Positions 34,714-44,074 of a DNA stretch of 64,000 nucleotides are shown one piece after another. Position 1 is the first letter of the stretch. The number at the start of each line of letters is the position of its first letter. Origin of the DNA: Bacteroidales bacterium. GTDB taxonomy: Bacteria; Bacteroidota; Bacteroidia; Bacteroidales; F082. Below the pieces are notes generated by a model that made no database searches, was not told the origin of the DNA, and was given only the letters and a program-made list of their open reading frames with translations. The stretch is from positions 17,926 through 81,925 of the forward strand of contig JALNZU010000014.1 in the NCBI GenBank assembly GCA_023229245.1. Direction: 5' to 3'. The translations under genes and the position numbers were made by a program.

Positions 34714-35205
34714 TTAAAGAGGCTTATGCTCCAATATTCGTTGGATATATTGATCGTGTGCTTCTGGTTCTTGTAATTTTTCTTTCAGTATGAGTTCAGC
34801 TACTTCTATGGATATAGTAGCTATTTGATTTTTTATTTCGGTGATTGCCGCCATTCGTTCACTTTCGATGCGTGTTTTGGCGCTTTGTACTATACGTTCT
34901 GCTTCTTCGTTGGCTTTGATACGTGCCTCGTCCAACAGTTTGTCGCGTATTTTTTTTGCTTCGGCAAGAATCACGTCTCTTTCTTCTTTAGCCTGTTTGA
35001 GTAGTTGCTCATTATCTATTTTGAGATTTTTCATCTCTTGATGAGCTGCTTCAGCAGCTTTCAGGGCATCGTCTATTTGTTGTTCCCGTTCTTTTAGACC
35101 TTGCAATATTCCTGGCCAGGCAAACTTTTTTAGTATAAAGAAGACTGCTGTAAAGGCAAGCAACATCCAAAAGATCAATCCGAATCCTGGGCTTACTAAT
35201 TCCAT
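34714..35205 (-). CDS. atpF: ATP synthase F0 subunit b
   Basis: A 163-residue stator subunit with one N-terminal membrane segment (GFGLIFWMLLAFTAVFFILK) and then a long charged helix rich in Ala, Glu, Lys and Arg. The segment GLKEREQQIDDALKAAEAA is conserved. Only one b gene is present, so the stator should be a b2 homodimer. It follows atpE after 70 nt. Confidence 0.96.
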   Translation of the reverse strand: MELVSPGFGLIFWMLLAFTAVFFILKKFAWPGILQGLKEREQQIDDALKAAEAAHQEMKNLKIDNEQLLKQAKEERDVILAEAKKIRDKLLDEARIKANEEAERIVQSAKTRIESERMAAITEIKNQIATISIEVAELILKEKLQEPEAHDQYIQRILEHKPL

Positions 35206-35275
35206 ATATCCTTATAATTTGATGATTCCATAAAAACCTGCTGTTGCAACCAAACGTTGCAACGCAGGTATGTTT

Positions 35276-35536
35276 TTACATGAACACAATCAGCAAACAC
35301 AACACTATGGCGAAGAAAGCAACGCCTTCGATCAGTGCGGCTGATACGATCATGCTGGAGCGGATATCACCAGCAGCCTCCGGCTGACGGGCTATCGACT
35401 CCACAGAACTACGGCCAATGGCGCTGATACCTCTGCTGGCACCAAGTACAGCAATACTGGCAGCTAATGCAGCTACCATTTTTGCAACAGGCATCAGATC
35501 CATTCCGGCTTGAAGTAAAATACTTAACAAATCCAT
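35276..35536 (-). CDS. atpE: ATP synthase F0 subunit c
   Basis: An 86-residue hairpin of two membrane helices with the polar loop SSVESIARQPEAAGDIR, containing the conserved RQP. The essential carboxylate is Glu in AALIEGVAFFAIVL. The residues that coordinate sodium in Na+-type c subunits (Gln in helix 1, Ser-Thr after the Glu) are absent; Gly-Val follows the Glu, so the ring is predicted to be proton-driven. It lies 39 nt after atpB. Confidence 0.96.
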   Translation of the reverse strand: MDLLSILLQAGMDLMPVAKMVAALAASIAVLGASRGISAIGRSSVESIARQPEAAGDIRSSMIVSAALIEGVAFFAIVLCLLIVFM

Positions 35537-35575
35537 GATTTTACATTATTTAGTTATTAAATCAAGTTCTATATA

Positions 35576-36670
35576 CTAATGCTGCCCACCCTCTGCAATA
35601 TGCTCTTCAACGGCAGCTCCTAAAAAGATAGCCGACAATAGAGTGAACACATATGCCTGAATGAAAGCAACCAACAACTCCAAAAAGTTCATAAAAATAA
35701 CCAATCCAACCGATAGTACCGACATGCCATAGCCAGCATATACATTGGACTGCCCAAAAACAAAGATCAGACTGATAAAGCCTAAAATAATGATATGCCC
35801 TGCAGTCATATTGGCAAACAAACGTACCATCAGTACAAAAGGCTTGGTAAACATTCCAAGCACCTCTATAATAGGCATCAAAGGTAGTGGAAATTTGAGC
35901 CACCAAGGTACCCCTGGTGTGTTGAAAATATGTTTCCAGTAATTTTTGTTCGACATCACCGTAGTTAGCAAAAAGGTAAAGAAGGCTAACACACCTGTAA
36001 CGGCGATATTACCGGTTACATTGGCTCCAAAAGGGAAAATCGGGATAAGACCCAAAATATTGTTTAGAAAAATAAAGGAGAATACCGTAAGTAAATAGGG
36101 CATAAACCGCATGTATTGTCGTTGTCCGATAGAGGGTATAGCAACTTCATCCCTGATGAATAAGACAAGCAACTCGATTATTGCCTGAAACCCTTTAGGA
36201 GCACGCCCTCTTCGACGATCATAAACTTTTGCAATGTTGATAAACAAAATGATCATCAGAGCCGAAGAAATAAATACAGCTAATACATTCTTTGTGATTG
36301 AGAGATCAAGAGGACGCGTCAAGCTTCCATCTGCATTTTCCCGAACGACTTTCCCTTTTATAGCTCCTTCTTTGGCTAAATGAAATCCCTGATATGTATC
36401 GTGCCCATGATTAAATTTTGAAGAAGAGAAAAAATACCATTTACCTTCATCATAGAGGATAACAGGCAAGGGAATGCTGATATGAGTGTTGCCGAATGAC
36501 GCTATATGCCAGTCATAGGCATCAATGATGTGATCAACAATCATGCGACCGGCATCAAAAGGCTCTTTCTCGGCATCTGCAGAAGCATGGACAAACCCGA
36601 ATGTCCAGATACTTAAAATAAAAGCAATGAAGGTTGTTTTCAATGCTTTGCTACGAATGAATTGAATCAT
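35576..36670 (-). CDS. atpB: ATP synthase F0 subunit a, long Bacteroidota form
   Basis: A 364-residue membrane subunit forming the proton half-channels. The essential arginine is in VLMVRLFANMTAGHI, and the C-terminal helix pair ends in LLVAFIQAYVFTLLSAIFLG. It starts with a signal-like segment and an extra N-terminal domain of about 110 residues before the first conserved helix, which makes it longer than the E. coli subunit (271 residues); this extension is common in Bacteroidota. It is the first gene of atpBEFHAG in this window; no atpI-like gene is seen upstream. Confidence 0.96.
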   Translation of the reverse strand: MIQFIRSKALKTTFIAFILSIWTFGFVHASADAEKEPFDAGRMIVDHIIDAYDWHIASFGNTHISIPLPVILYDEGKWYFFSSSKFNHGHDTYQGFHLAKEGAIKGKVVRENADGSLTRPLDLSITKNVLAVFISSALMIILFINIAKVYDRRRGRAPKGFQAIIELLVLFIRDEVAIPSIGQRQYMRFMPYLLTVFSFIFLNNILGLIPIFPFGANVTGNIAVTGVLAFFTFLLTTVMSNKNYWKHIFNTPGVPWWLKFPLPLMPIIEVLGMFTKPFVLMVRLFANMTAGHIIILGFISLIFVFGQSNVYAGYGMSVLSVGLVIFMNFLELLVAFIQAYVFTLLSAIFLGAAVEEHIAEGGQH

Positions 36671-37128
36671 TACTAACGATAAAATATTTTTTCAGTTTGC
36701 AATTTTACGGAAGAATCCTCAATAAACATGCGTTTTTGAGAAATATTTTTACTCTCAAACAGGATAGCAATATGGTGTAATAGTTGAAAACAGGCTGTTT
36801 GATGCATAAAACACCGCCCTGATACAGCTCTCTAAAAAGTAGGTGAGAATATTCAATCTGATGAACGGGCTTTTTAGGTGACAATTGATAAGCCGGTCGT
36901 TGGATTTTTTTATTTGATTTTTTTGAGAGAGTTGTCTTTTTTATTTTAAAGGAAACTTTTATGCGATTATACACCTTAATTAATTAAATTATTCGAATAA
37001 ACACAACGCACGTATTGGATGCTTCTTGTTTGGTATCCGTATCAATACTAGGGGTCCGGTATTTTTTTAAAAAACATAATTTTCGTATAAAATTTTTACC
37101 TTTGGCCTCCGAACAGAATTAAAACTTC
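36671..37128. other. 458-nt intergenic region between divergent atpB and udk
   Basis: Very AT-rich. It should hold the atp operon promoter on the minus strand, but I see no exact TAnnTTTG close to atpB. The only clear signal is the udk box at 37098-37105. A low-complexity frame on the minus strand (36705-36974) is not convincing as a gene. Confidence 0.55.
37098..37105 (+). promoter_or_regulatory. -7 box (TACCTTTG) of udk
   Basis: Exact TAnnTTTG, 23 nt before the udk start codon. Confidence 0.6.
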
Positions 37129-37749
37129 ATGTTAGTAATCGGAATTGCTGGAGGTTCGGGCTCCGGAAAAACTACCGTAGTAAAGAAAATTATCAGAGCT
37201 TTGCCAAACAGCTCTGTGTCTATCATCTCACAAGATTCATATTATAAGGACAATGGTCATCTTAGTCCGGAAGAACGAAAAAAGATCAATTTCGATCATC
37301 CTTCTTCTATAGAGTTCGATCTGTTGATCAAGCAGATAGATCAGCTTCGACGCAACGAGATGATTCAAATGCCTATATATTCTTATGTGAGTTGTGCCCG
37401 CTCGGCCGAAACTATTCCGGTTAAACCAACCAAGGTGGTCATAGTAGAAGGTATTCTAGTGCTGACCAATGCAGAGCTTCGTAAACGGATGGATATCAAG
37501 ATCTATGTGGATGCCGATGGTGACGATAGGCTGATACGCATTATTCAGCGGGATATAGAAGAAAGAGGCAGAACATTTTTAGAAGTGCTCAAGCATTACG
37601 AAACTTTTGTAAAGCCGATGCATTTGCAGTTTATTGATCCTACCAAACGCTTTGCCGATATTATTATTCCACAAGGTGGTGCGAATCAGGTAGCTATTGA
37701 TATAGTTACTTCAATGATACGGATGAATCTAAGCCATGAACAAAATTAA
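37129..37749 (+). CDS. udk: Uridine kinase
   Basis: A 206-residue kinase phosphorylating uridine and cytidine in pyrimidine salvage. The P-loop is GIAGGSGSGKTT; the substrate region contains ISQDSYYKD, FDHPSSIEFDLL and PIYSYVSCAR; the lid-like segment is RLIRIIQRDIEERGRT. Length matches the family. It stands before the propeller lipoprotein gene (6 nt gap), which may share its message without any evident functional link. Confidence 0.95.
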   Translation: MLVIGIAGGSGSGKTTVVKKIIRALPNSSVSIISQDSYYKDNGHLSPEERKKINFDHPSSIEFDLLIKQIDQLRRNEMIQMPIYSYVSCARSAETIPVKPTKVVIVEGILVLTNAELRKRMDIKIYVDADGDDRLIRIIQRDIEERGRTFLEVLKHYETFVKPMHLQFIDPTKRFADIIIPQGGANQVAIDIVTSMIRMNLSHEQN

Positions 37750-37755
37750 TTCTTT

Positions 37756-38721
37756 ATGAAAGCTGAACGCTGTTTCCGGTTTATTGTGTTTTTGCTGATG
37801 CTATTTGTCATGAGTGCTTGTACCGATAAGCCAGAATATATACCTACGGAAGAAATGCAGAAATTTGGAGCAGCAGACGGATTGATCAGCAATTTTGTAA
37901 ACGATCTTTGTTTTGATCAGCAAGGTAGTTTATGGGTAGCTACCGAATTTGGCGTTTCACAGTTTGACGGAAGCCAATGGATCAGTTATAATACACCACA
38001 AGGATTAATACATCATCAGGTAAATGCTATTGCTGCTGCACCGGATGGAAGTGTGTGGATGGGAACGCCATACGGTGTATCATGGTTGAAAGATGGGCTG
38101 TTTGTAAACTTTGATATAAGTAACGGATTGAGTTATAACTATGTGTATGATGTAGCTGTAGATAAGGATGGGAATCCCTGGGTAGCTACCGGACATGGGG
38201 TGAACTATTTTGATGGAATAAGTTGGCAGGTGTTGGAAAAAGCCGGAGGACAAGCTTTGGTTCACAATATCGTACGATCGGTTACTGTAGATAAGGATCA
38301 GGTGAAATGGTTCGGGACTGAATATGGAATATCGCGCTATCAGAATCAGGAGTGGCAAACCTTATTAGCACAAAATAATCAGGCCGGATTTGTGGTGTCG
38401 TTATTTGCAGATCAATCAAATCAGGTATGGATAGGATCGTTGGCTGGAGTAACTACCTACGATGGCAACCGGTTTCAGGATTATACGATGAACGACGGGC
38501 TGGTGTTTAGCCGCATTGATGCCATTACCCAAAGTACTAACGGATGGATGTGGTTTGGTACTATTTACGGGTTGAACTCCTTCGACGGACAACAATGGAA
38601 AACCTATACCATAGATCAGGGATTACCCGAAAACACCATTACTGCCCTGACAACCGACCAACAAGGAAATATCTGGATAGGTACGAAAAGCAAAGGAATA
38701 GTCAAGTTGAGCTTGTTATAA
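37756..38721 (+). CDS. Seven-bladed beta-propeller lipoprotein (two-component regulator propeller repeats)
   Basis: A 321-residue lipoprotein (lipobox MSAC near residue 22). Seven repeats of about 40 residues follow the Reg_prop pattern: strand, then a phrase like GSLWVATEFGVSQFDG, with counterparts WMGTPYGVSWLKDG, WVATGHGVNYFDG, WFGTEYGISRYQ, WIGSLAGVTTYDG, WFGTIYGLNSFDG and WIGTKSKGIVKL. Seven blades make a complete propeller. In Bacteroidota hybrid two-component systems two or more such propellers form the periplasmic sensor; here it is alone, without membrane-spanning kinase parts, so it is probably a surface or periplasmic binding protein. Confidence 0.88.
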   Translation: MKAERCFRFIVFLLMLFVMSACTDKPEYIPTEEMQKFGAADGLISNFVNDLCFDQQGSLWVATEFGVSQFDGSQWISYNTPQGLIHHQVNAIAAAPDGSVWMGTPYGVSWLKDGLFVNFDISNGLSYNYVYDVAVDKDGNPWVATGHGVNYFDGISWQVLEKAGGQALVHNIVRSVTVDKDQVKWFGTEYGISRYQNQEWQTLLAQNNQAGFVVSLFADQSNQVWIGSLAGVTTYDGNRFQDYTMNDGLVFSRIDAITQSTNGWMWFGTIYGLNSFDGQQWKTYTIDQGLPENTITALTTDQQGNIWIGTKSKGIVKLSLL

Positions 38722-38781
38722 ACTACCACTTTTTGAACATCCTATAGCTGGAAATTGTTTACTGAATTTAAACAGATTTCC

Positions 38782-38982
38782 ATGATAAAGAAAAAGATAA
38801 AATCCCCTTGTCAGAATATATGTGTGTACGACTCTGATAATATTTGTATAGGCTGTTATCGTTCTTTGGATGAAGTAGTGAATTGGGATCGCTATACCGA
38901 AGAAATGAAAATGCAGGTGCTTGAAAATATTGCCCAACGCCGTAAAGAAAAAGGAGTCGATGACTATTATGGGTTTGGCTGA
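38782..38982 (+). CDS. DUF1289 family small protein
   Basis: A 66-residue protein with the DUF1289 cysteine pattern: SPCQNICVYDSDNICIGCYR, followed by SLDEVVNWDRYTEEMK. Two CxxxC/CxxC pairs suggest metal or Fe-S binding; function is unknown. The ATG at 38782 (MIKKKIKSPCQ) is chosen over a TTG nine codons upstream because DUF1289 proteins begin just before the first cysteine pair. Confidence 0.85.
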   Translation: MIKKKIKSPCQNICVYDSDNICIGCYRSLDEVVNWDRYTEEMKMQVLENIAQRRKEKGVDDYYGFG

Positions 38983-39139
38983 ATACGAGTTGTTCATAGA
39001 GACCTGACCCGTTGGATACCATATAACAGACTTAACAGAATACCGCTTTTTATAGATCATCAATTGAATACCTGTTGTCAATCAGGTAATTTAGAATGGT
39101 TTTAAGGCTTCAATTTAATTGTCATAGCCAAATATATTT

Positions 39140-39147
39140 TATTTTTG
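39140..39147 (+). promoter_or_regulatory. -7 box (TATTTTTG) of the aminotransferase gene
   Basis: Exact TAnnTTTG with a TTG 18 nt upstream (39119-39121), 31 nt before the ATG. It probably drives the run of genes up to trkH. Confidence 0.6.
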
Positions 39148-39178
39148 TGAGATAAGGCAACACTAAGTATTCAACTTT

Positions 39179-40336
39179 ATGACACATTTTAAGGGACAGA
39201 TCTTTTCTAAATTACCACATGCCGGTACTTCTATTTTTGCTGTCATGTCAAAGATGGCAGCTGATCACCAAGCGGTCAATCTTTCTCAGGGCTTTCCTGA
39301 TTTTCCTGTTTCGACTCAATTGATCGATCTGGTGCATCACTATATGAAAATGGGATTTAATCAATATGCACCTATGCCCGGCGTTGATCGGTTACGTCAA
39401 GCTATAGCCTTTAAAATGAAATCGGCTTATGGTGTGGACTATTCTCCCGAATTGGAAATTACTATTACTGCTGGGGCTACACAGGCTCTATATACAGCTA
39501 TCAGTGCGTTTGTCAAAGAAAGTGATGAGGTGATCATTTTTGAGCCAGCCTACGACAGTTATGCTCCTGCTGTGAAAGCCAACGGAGGATTGGTGAAATA
39601 CGTCAAGCTGCTGTCACCTGATTTTGAGATCGACTGGGCAGCAGTTAAGATGATGGTGTCGAACCGCACGAAGATGATTATTATCAATAGTCCTCATAAT
39701 CCTACTGGAAGCTTGTTGAAGGAATCCGACCTGCAACAGTTGGAAGCTCTTACCCGAAATAGCGACATCATTGTCATGAGTGATGAAGTGTATGAGCATA
39801 TTGTTTTCGATGGATATTCACATCATAGCGTGTGCCGCTTGCCGGGTTTAGTAGAAAGAAGTTTGGTTGTAGGCTCTTTTGGGAAAACATTTCATGCCAC
39901 AGGATGGAAGACAGGGTTTATTGTCGGGCCTGAGGAGTTGATAGCCGAATTTCGGAAACATCACCAATTTGTAGTATTTGCTTCCAACACTCCGGTGCAA
40001 TATGCCTTAGCCGATTTTTTGGAAAAATCGGAGAATTATAACTCATTGTCTGAGTTTTATCAACAGAAACGTGACTTTTTCGTCGAAGGCCTAACAGCTT
40101 CGCGATTTCATCCTATTCCATGTCATGGCACCTATTTTCAACTGTTAGATTATTCGGCCATATCAGATGAGACTGAAATGATTTTTGCCGAACGATTGGT
40201 CAAAGAGCATGGCATAGCTGTCATCCCGGTATCGGCTTTTTATCATAACCAGGAAAACCAGCACCTGATACGTGTTTGTTTTGCCAAGACTGAAGAAACA
40301 CTGTCTAAAGCTATAGAATTGTTATGCAAAGTTTAA
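39179..40336 (+). CDS. PLP aminotransferase, methionine/glutamine type (YbdL/KAT-like)
   Basis: A 385-residue fold-type I aminotransferase. The PLP lysine is in SFGKTFHATGWKTG; other conserved segments are NLSQGFPDFP, GATQALYTAI, NSPHNPTGS and SDEVYEHIVFDG. These features place it with YbdL and kynurenine/glutamine transaminases, which use methionine or glutamine as amino donor for 2-oxo acids. The next gene, overlapping its last 13 nt, encodes a nitrilase-type omega-amidase, which hydrolyses the 2-oxo amide made from glutamine, supporting the glutamine-transaminase interpretation (last step of methionine salvage). Confidence 0.9.
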   Translation: MTHFKGQIFSKLPHAGTSIFAVMSKMAADHQAVNLSQGFPDFPVSTQLIDLVHHYMKMGFNQYAPMPGVDRLRQAIAFKMKSAYGVDYSPELEITITAGATQALYTAISAFVKESDEVIIFEPAYDSYAPAVKANGGLVKYVKLLSPDFEIDWAAVKMMVSNRTKMIIINSPHNPTGSLLKESDLQQLEALTRNSDIIVMSDEVYEHIVFDGYSHHSVCRLPGLVERSLVVGSFGKTFHATGWKTGFIVGPEELIAEFRKHHQFVVFASNTPVQYALADFLEKSENYNSLSEFYQQKRDFFVEGLTASRFHPIPCHGTYFQLLDYSAISDETEMIFAERLVKEHGIAVIPVSAFYHNQENQHLIRVCFAKTEETLSKAIELLCKV

Positions 40337-41136
40337 AAATTGCGTATATCCAAGCTGATTTGTATTGGGAAAATCCCGAAGCAAATATGGCTCATTTCGA
40401 TCAGCTGTTTAACAGATTGAAACAGGAAAATGACCTGATCGTTTTGCCCGAGACTTTTACGACTGGTTTTCCGGTTGATCCCAGGCGTTTTGCTCAGCCT
40501 TTGGATGGTACGGCCATGCATTGGATGGCTAAGCGGGCTGCGTCGCTCGATAGTGTCATTTGTGGAAGTATATTACTTGAACAACAAGGCCGGTTCACAA
40601 ATACTCTTGTTTGGATGCGCCCAAACGGTAGGTATGAATTATATGCAAAGCGTCATGTATTTCGTATGGGAGGCGAACATCAACTGATCGACCCGGGTAA
40701 TTATTTGCTAACTGTTGAACTGAAGGGGTGGAGGATACGCCCTATGATTTGTTACGATCTGCGTTTCCCGGTTTGGTCGCGCAACAGCTATCGAAATGGG
40801 GTATGGGGATACGATTTAGCACTATATGTGTCGAGTTGGCCTACCGTACGTTCTTATCCCTGGAAACAACTGCTGATAGCCCGCGCCATAGAAAATCAGG
40901 CTTGTGTGTTAGGAGTCAACAGAGTAGGCGAGGATGGAATAGGAAATAGCTATACGGGTGATTCAGCTCTGATAGATGCAAAAGGTCTTTATATCTCTCA
41001 GGCTGCTACTTCTGAAGAAGAGATAGTTGAATCAGAACTTGATCCAAAACATTTGTTGGAGTTTAGAGAGAAATTCATGGTATCTCTTGACTGGGATGAG
41101 TTTAAAATTCTACATTTGCCCCCTGATACTCAATAG
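40324..41136 (+). CDS. Omega-amidase (nitrilase family, YafV-like)
   Basis: A 270-residue carbon-nitrogen hydrolase. The catalytic triad is visible: Glu in VLPETFTTGF, Lys in LYAKRHVFRMGGE, Cys in PMICYDLRFPVW. It should hydrolyse 2-oxoglutaramate or 2-oxosuccinamate to the oxo acid and ammonia, making the neighbouring transamination irreversible. Its ATG lies inside the aminotransferase gene (13-nt overlap), so the pair is translationally coupled. trkA follows 7 nt after its stop. Confidence 0.92.
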   Translation: MQSLKIAYIQADLYWENPEANMAHFDQLFNRLKQENDLIVLPETFTTGFPVDPRRFAQPLDGTAMHWMAKRAASLDSVICGSILLEQQGRFTNTLVWMRPNGRYELYAKRHVFRMGGEHQLIDPGNYLLTVELKGWRIRPMICYDLRFPVWSRNSYRNGVWGYDLALYVSSWPTVRSYPWKQLLIARAIENQACVLGVNRVGEDGIGNSYTGDSALIDAKGLYISQAATSEEEIVESELDPKHLLEFREKFMVSLDWDEFKILHLPPDTQ

Positions 41137-41143
41137 GTAAATC

Positions 41144-42484
41144 ATGAATATTATTATTGCAGGTGATGGCGAAATAGGCTTTCATCTGGCCGAATCATTA
41201 GTAAACAGCAACCATAATATTACCGTTGTTGATCCAAATGAGGAGCTGTTGAAAATGTTGGAATCGCATACTGATCTGATGACTATTCAGGGTGATGCCA
41301 CTTCTATCAGTGTGCTGCGACAGGCTAATGTACGAAAGACCGACCTGTTGATTTCTGTGTTGCATGAAGAGCAGATTAATCTGATGACTTGTATCCTGGC
41401 TAAAAAATTAGGGGCACGAAAGGTAATAGCAAGAGTCAATACCATGGAAAACCTAAGTGTAGAAAATCGTCAGATATATCAGGAATTAGGTATTGATGCC
41501 CTTATTTCGCCCGAAGATATTGCTGCTCAGGAAGTGATCTCTTTACTGAAACAGACGGCTGCAACCGAAGTATTTGATTTTACGGACGGATTGTTACAGT
41601 TGTTTATGATAAAGTTAGAATCGGGTGCACCGGTGATCAATCAAACATTGAAAGAGATAGTTGCAATAAACAAAAACCTTGAGTTTAAGGCAGTAGCTGT
41701 CCATAGAAATCGCCATACCTTCATTCCCAGAAGTGATGACAGTTTTCAGGTTAACGATCTGGCTTATGTGGTTACTAAGCCTGATGCCATTGATCAGTTG
41801 TTGAAACTGAGTGGGAAAGAACAACATAGCATCCATAATGTGATGATCATAGGTGGAGGTCGGGTTGGACGCATAGCCGCCAAACGATTAGAAAAAGACA
41901 TGAATGTCAAACTTATAGAAAAGGACAGGGAACGATGTTTCTTTTTAAACGACTATTTGGATACTAGCTTGATTATCCATGGTGATGCAACCAATATTCA
42001 ATTGCTTGAAGAAGAAGAAATCGGACGGATGGATGCCTTCATAGCGGTAACTAATCATACTGAAACCAACATACTTACATGCTTGCATGCACGAAGCAAA
42101 GGAGTGAAAAAAACTATCGCATTAGTTGAGAACATTGATTATATCGATATCTCTCAAAATATTGGGATTGATACTATTGTCAATAAAAAGCTGATTGCAG
42201 CCAGTTATATGGTACGCTATACTCTTGAAGCTGAGGTTACTTCTGTTAAATGCCTGAGCGGTATTGATGCGAATGTTATTGAGCTTATTGCCCGTCCTGG
42301 CTCACAGGTTACCCGCAAGCCGATTAAAAAACTGAGTCTGCCCGAAGGTGCGATTATAGGAGGTGTAGTCAGAGCTGATAAAGCATTTATAGCTCAAAGC
42401 GACTTTCAAATACAAGAAGCCGATAAAGTTGTGGTTTTTGCACTGCCTTCAGTGTTGAATAGGGTTGAAAGGTTGTTTCATTAA
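41144..42484 (+). CDS. trkA: Trk potassium uptake regulator TrkA
   Basis: A 446-residue cytoplasmic protein with two RCK halves, each a Rossmann domain (IAGDGEIGFHLAESL at the start; IIGGGRVGRIAAKRL about residue 235) followed by a TrkA-C domain. The acidic ribose-binding residues after each second strand (VVDPNEELL, LIEKDRERC) fit NAD(H) binding. It gates the TrkH channel encoded 12 nt downstream. Confidence 0.95.
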   Translation: MNIIIAGDGEIGFHLAESLVNSNHNITVVDPNEELLKMLESHTDLMTIQGDATSISVLRQANVRKTDLLISVLHEEQINLMTCILAKKLGARKVIARVNTMENLSVENRQIYQELGIDALISPEDIAAQEVISLLKQTAATEVFDFTDGLLQLFMIKLESGAPVINQTLKEIVAINKNLEFKAVAVHRNRHTFIPRSDDSFQVNDLAYVVTKPDAIDQLLKLSGKEQHSIHNVMIIGGGRVGRIAAKRLEKDMNVKLIEKDRERCFFLNDYLDTSLIIHGDATNIQLLEEEEIGRMDAFIAVTNHTETNILTCLHARSKGVKKTIALVENIDYIDISQNIGIDTIVNKKLIAASYMVRYTLEAEVTSVKCLSGIDANVIELIARPGSQVTRKPIKKLSLPEGAIIGGVVRADKAFIAQSDFQIQEADKVVVFALPSVLNRVERLFH

Positions 42485-42496
42485 TATACCCATCTG

Positions 42497-43960
42497 ATGA
42501 CTGCAGCTCATACTAAATTGATCAATTTTCCGATGATCATAAGAGTGATAGGCTTTCTCCTTATTATTGAAGGAGTATTCATGTTGACAGTAGTACCTGT
42601 TGAATGGTATTTTGAAGGCTATTCTCACAACCTTATGCTTATCTCAGCAGCTATTACTTTGGTTATAGGTAGCTTGTTTTTTTTCTCTACAGCCAAAATC
42701 AATAAAACCCTTAGCAAAAGGGAAGGCTATATCATAGTGTCTTTTGCATGGGTGATCACATCTCTTTTTGGTGCTTTACCTTATCTCCTTCAAGAGGATA
42801 TACCTTCGTTTACAGATGCCTTTTTTGAGACAATGTCGGGCTTTACAACTACCGGAGCAACCATTTTGACTGATATTGAATCCATGCCTAAAGCGTTGCT
42901 TTTCTGGCGTAGCTTGACTCATTGGATAGGAGGTATGGGAATCATTATGTTGTCTGTGGCTATACTACCTATATTGGGTATAGGTGGTTTTCAGCTTTTC
43001 ATGGCCGAAGTGCCCGGTGTAACATATGATAAGATACATCCACGGATCACTTCTACATCTAAAAATTTATGGGCAATTTATGTGTTGTTTACATTCATAC
43101 AGTTTGTATTGTTATGGGCCGGTGAAATGAATTGGTTTGATGCTGTTAATCATAGTTTTTCGACTATGTCTACCGGTGGTTTTTCGACACGTAACAACAG
43201 TGTAGCTGCGTATGGCATTTATTCGCAATATATTATCATTGCTTTTATGATCATAGCGGGGACTAATTTTACACTTCATTATTTTGCTTTACACGGTCAG
43301 CTTAGAAAAGCAATCAAAAACGAAGAATTTCGGGGTTATTTAGGAATCATATTCGTGCTCAGCTTATTTTTCACCTTTATATTAGTCCTTTCCGATCAGG
43401 GCATAGAACAAGCTTTCAGAGAATCGATCTTTACAGTAGTATCTGTGCTTACTACAACCGGTTTTGTAACTGTTGACTATTTAAGCTGGCCGGTATTGAT
43501 GTGGGTATTAGTGTTCTTGCTGATGTTTATAGGCGGTAGTGCGGGATCAACCAGCGGTGGTATGAAAGTGATCCGACAAATGCTGCTGATCAAGAATGCC
43601 TGGATGGAACTCAAAAGGGCTATACACCCTAATGCCGTATTACCGGTCAAATTCAACGGTAAAAGTGTTTCAAGAGACATTATTTTTAAAGTCATGGCGT
43701 TTTTTCTGATGTATATCATGCTTTTTGTCGTTGGGATGCTGCTGTTGGTAGTTATAGGACTGGATTTTGAAACAGCCATAGGAGCCTCTATTGCTAGTAT
43801 AGGGAATATAGGCCCGGCTATTGGACAGTTAGGCCCAACAGCTAATTATGCCCTGCTGCCTGATATAGCAAAATGGGTCTTGTCGTTTTTAATGATGTTA
43901 GGGCGGTTAGAACTGTTTACTGTTATGATATTGTTTTCACCTCACTTCTGGAGGCAATAA
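42497..43960 (+). CDS. trkH: Trk potassium transporter membrane subunit TrkH
   Basis: A 487-residue polytopic protein with four repeated M1-P-M2 units. Filter-loop segments are visible: FFETMSGFTTTGATIL, NHSFSTMSTGGFSTRN, IFTVVSVLTTTGFVT and ASIGNIGPAIG. The signature MFIGGSAGSTSGGMKVIR is intact. It forms the K+ channel controlled by TrkA, encoded immediately upstream. Confidence 0.96.
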   Translation: MTAAHTKLINFPMIIRVIGFLLIIEGVFMLTVVPVEWYFEGYSHNLMLISAAITLVIGSLFFFSTAKINKTLSKREGYIIVSFAWVITSLFGALPYLLQEDIPSFTDAFFETMSGFTTTGATILTDIESMPKALLFWRSLTHWIGGMGIIMLSVAILPILGIGGFQLFMAEVPGVTYDKIHPRITSTSKNLWAIYVLFTFIQFVLLWAGEMNWFDAVNHSFSTMSTGGFSTRNNSVAAYGIYSQYIIIAFMIIAGTNFTLHYFALHGQLRKAIKNEEFRGYLGIIFVLSLFFTFILVLSDQGIEQAFRESIFTVVSVLTTTGFVTVDYLSWPVLMWVLVFLLMFIGGSAGSTSGGMKVIRQMLLIKNAWMELKRAIHPNAVLPVKFNGKSVSRDIIFKVMAFFLMYIMLFVVGMLLLVVIGLDFETAIGASIASIGNIGPAIGQLGPTANYALLPDIAKWVLSFLMMLGRLELFTVMILFSPHFWRQ

Positions 43961-44074
43961 ATACATGAAAAACAACTTTGATACAGGATATTGTAACTCC
44001 GATATATTTGATATGTCGTGTAGCTTTTACGTGTCGTTCAATACCATGGCTATCATTTTAGAAGGGATAGCAAG

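Noticed and set aside
35276..35536. Sodium-type ATP synthase c subunit
   Set aside because: The Gln of helix 1 and the Ser-Thr after the essential Glu are missing; the sequence around the Glu is IEGVA.
36705..36974. An 89-codon frame on the minus strand upstream of atpB
   Set aside because: Lys-rich start and irregular composition from AT-rich intergenic DNA, no recognisable domain, no promoter or coupling to atpB.
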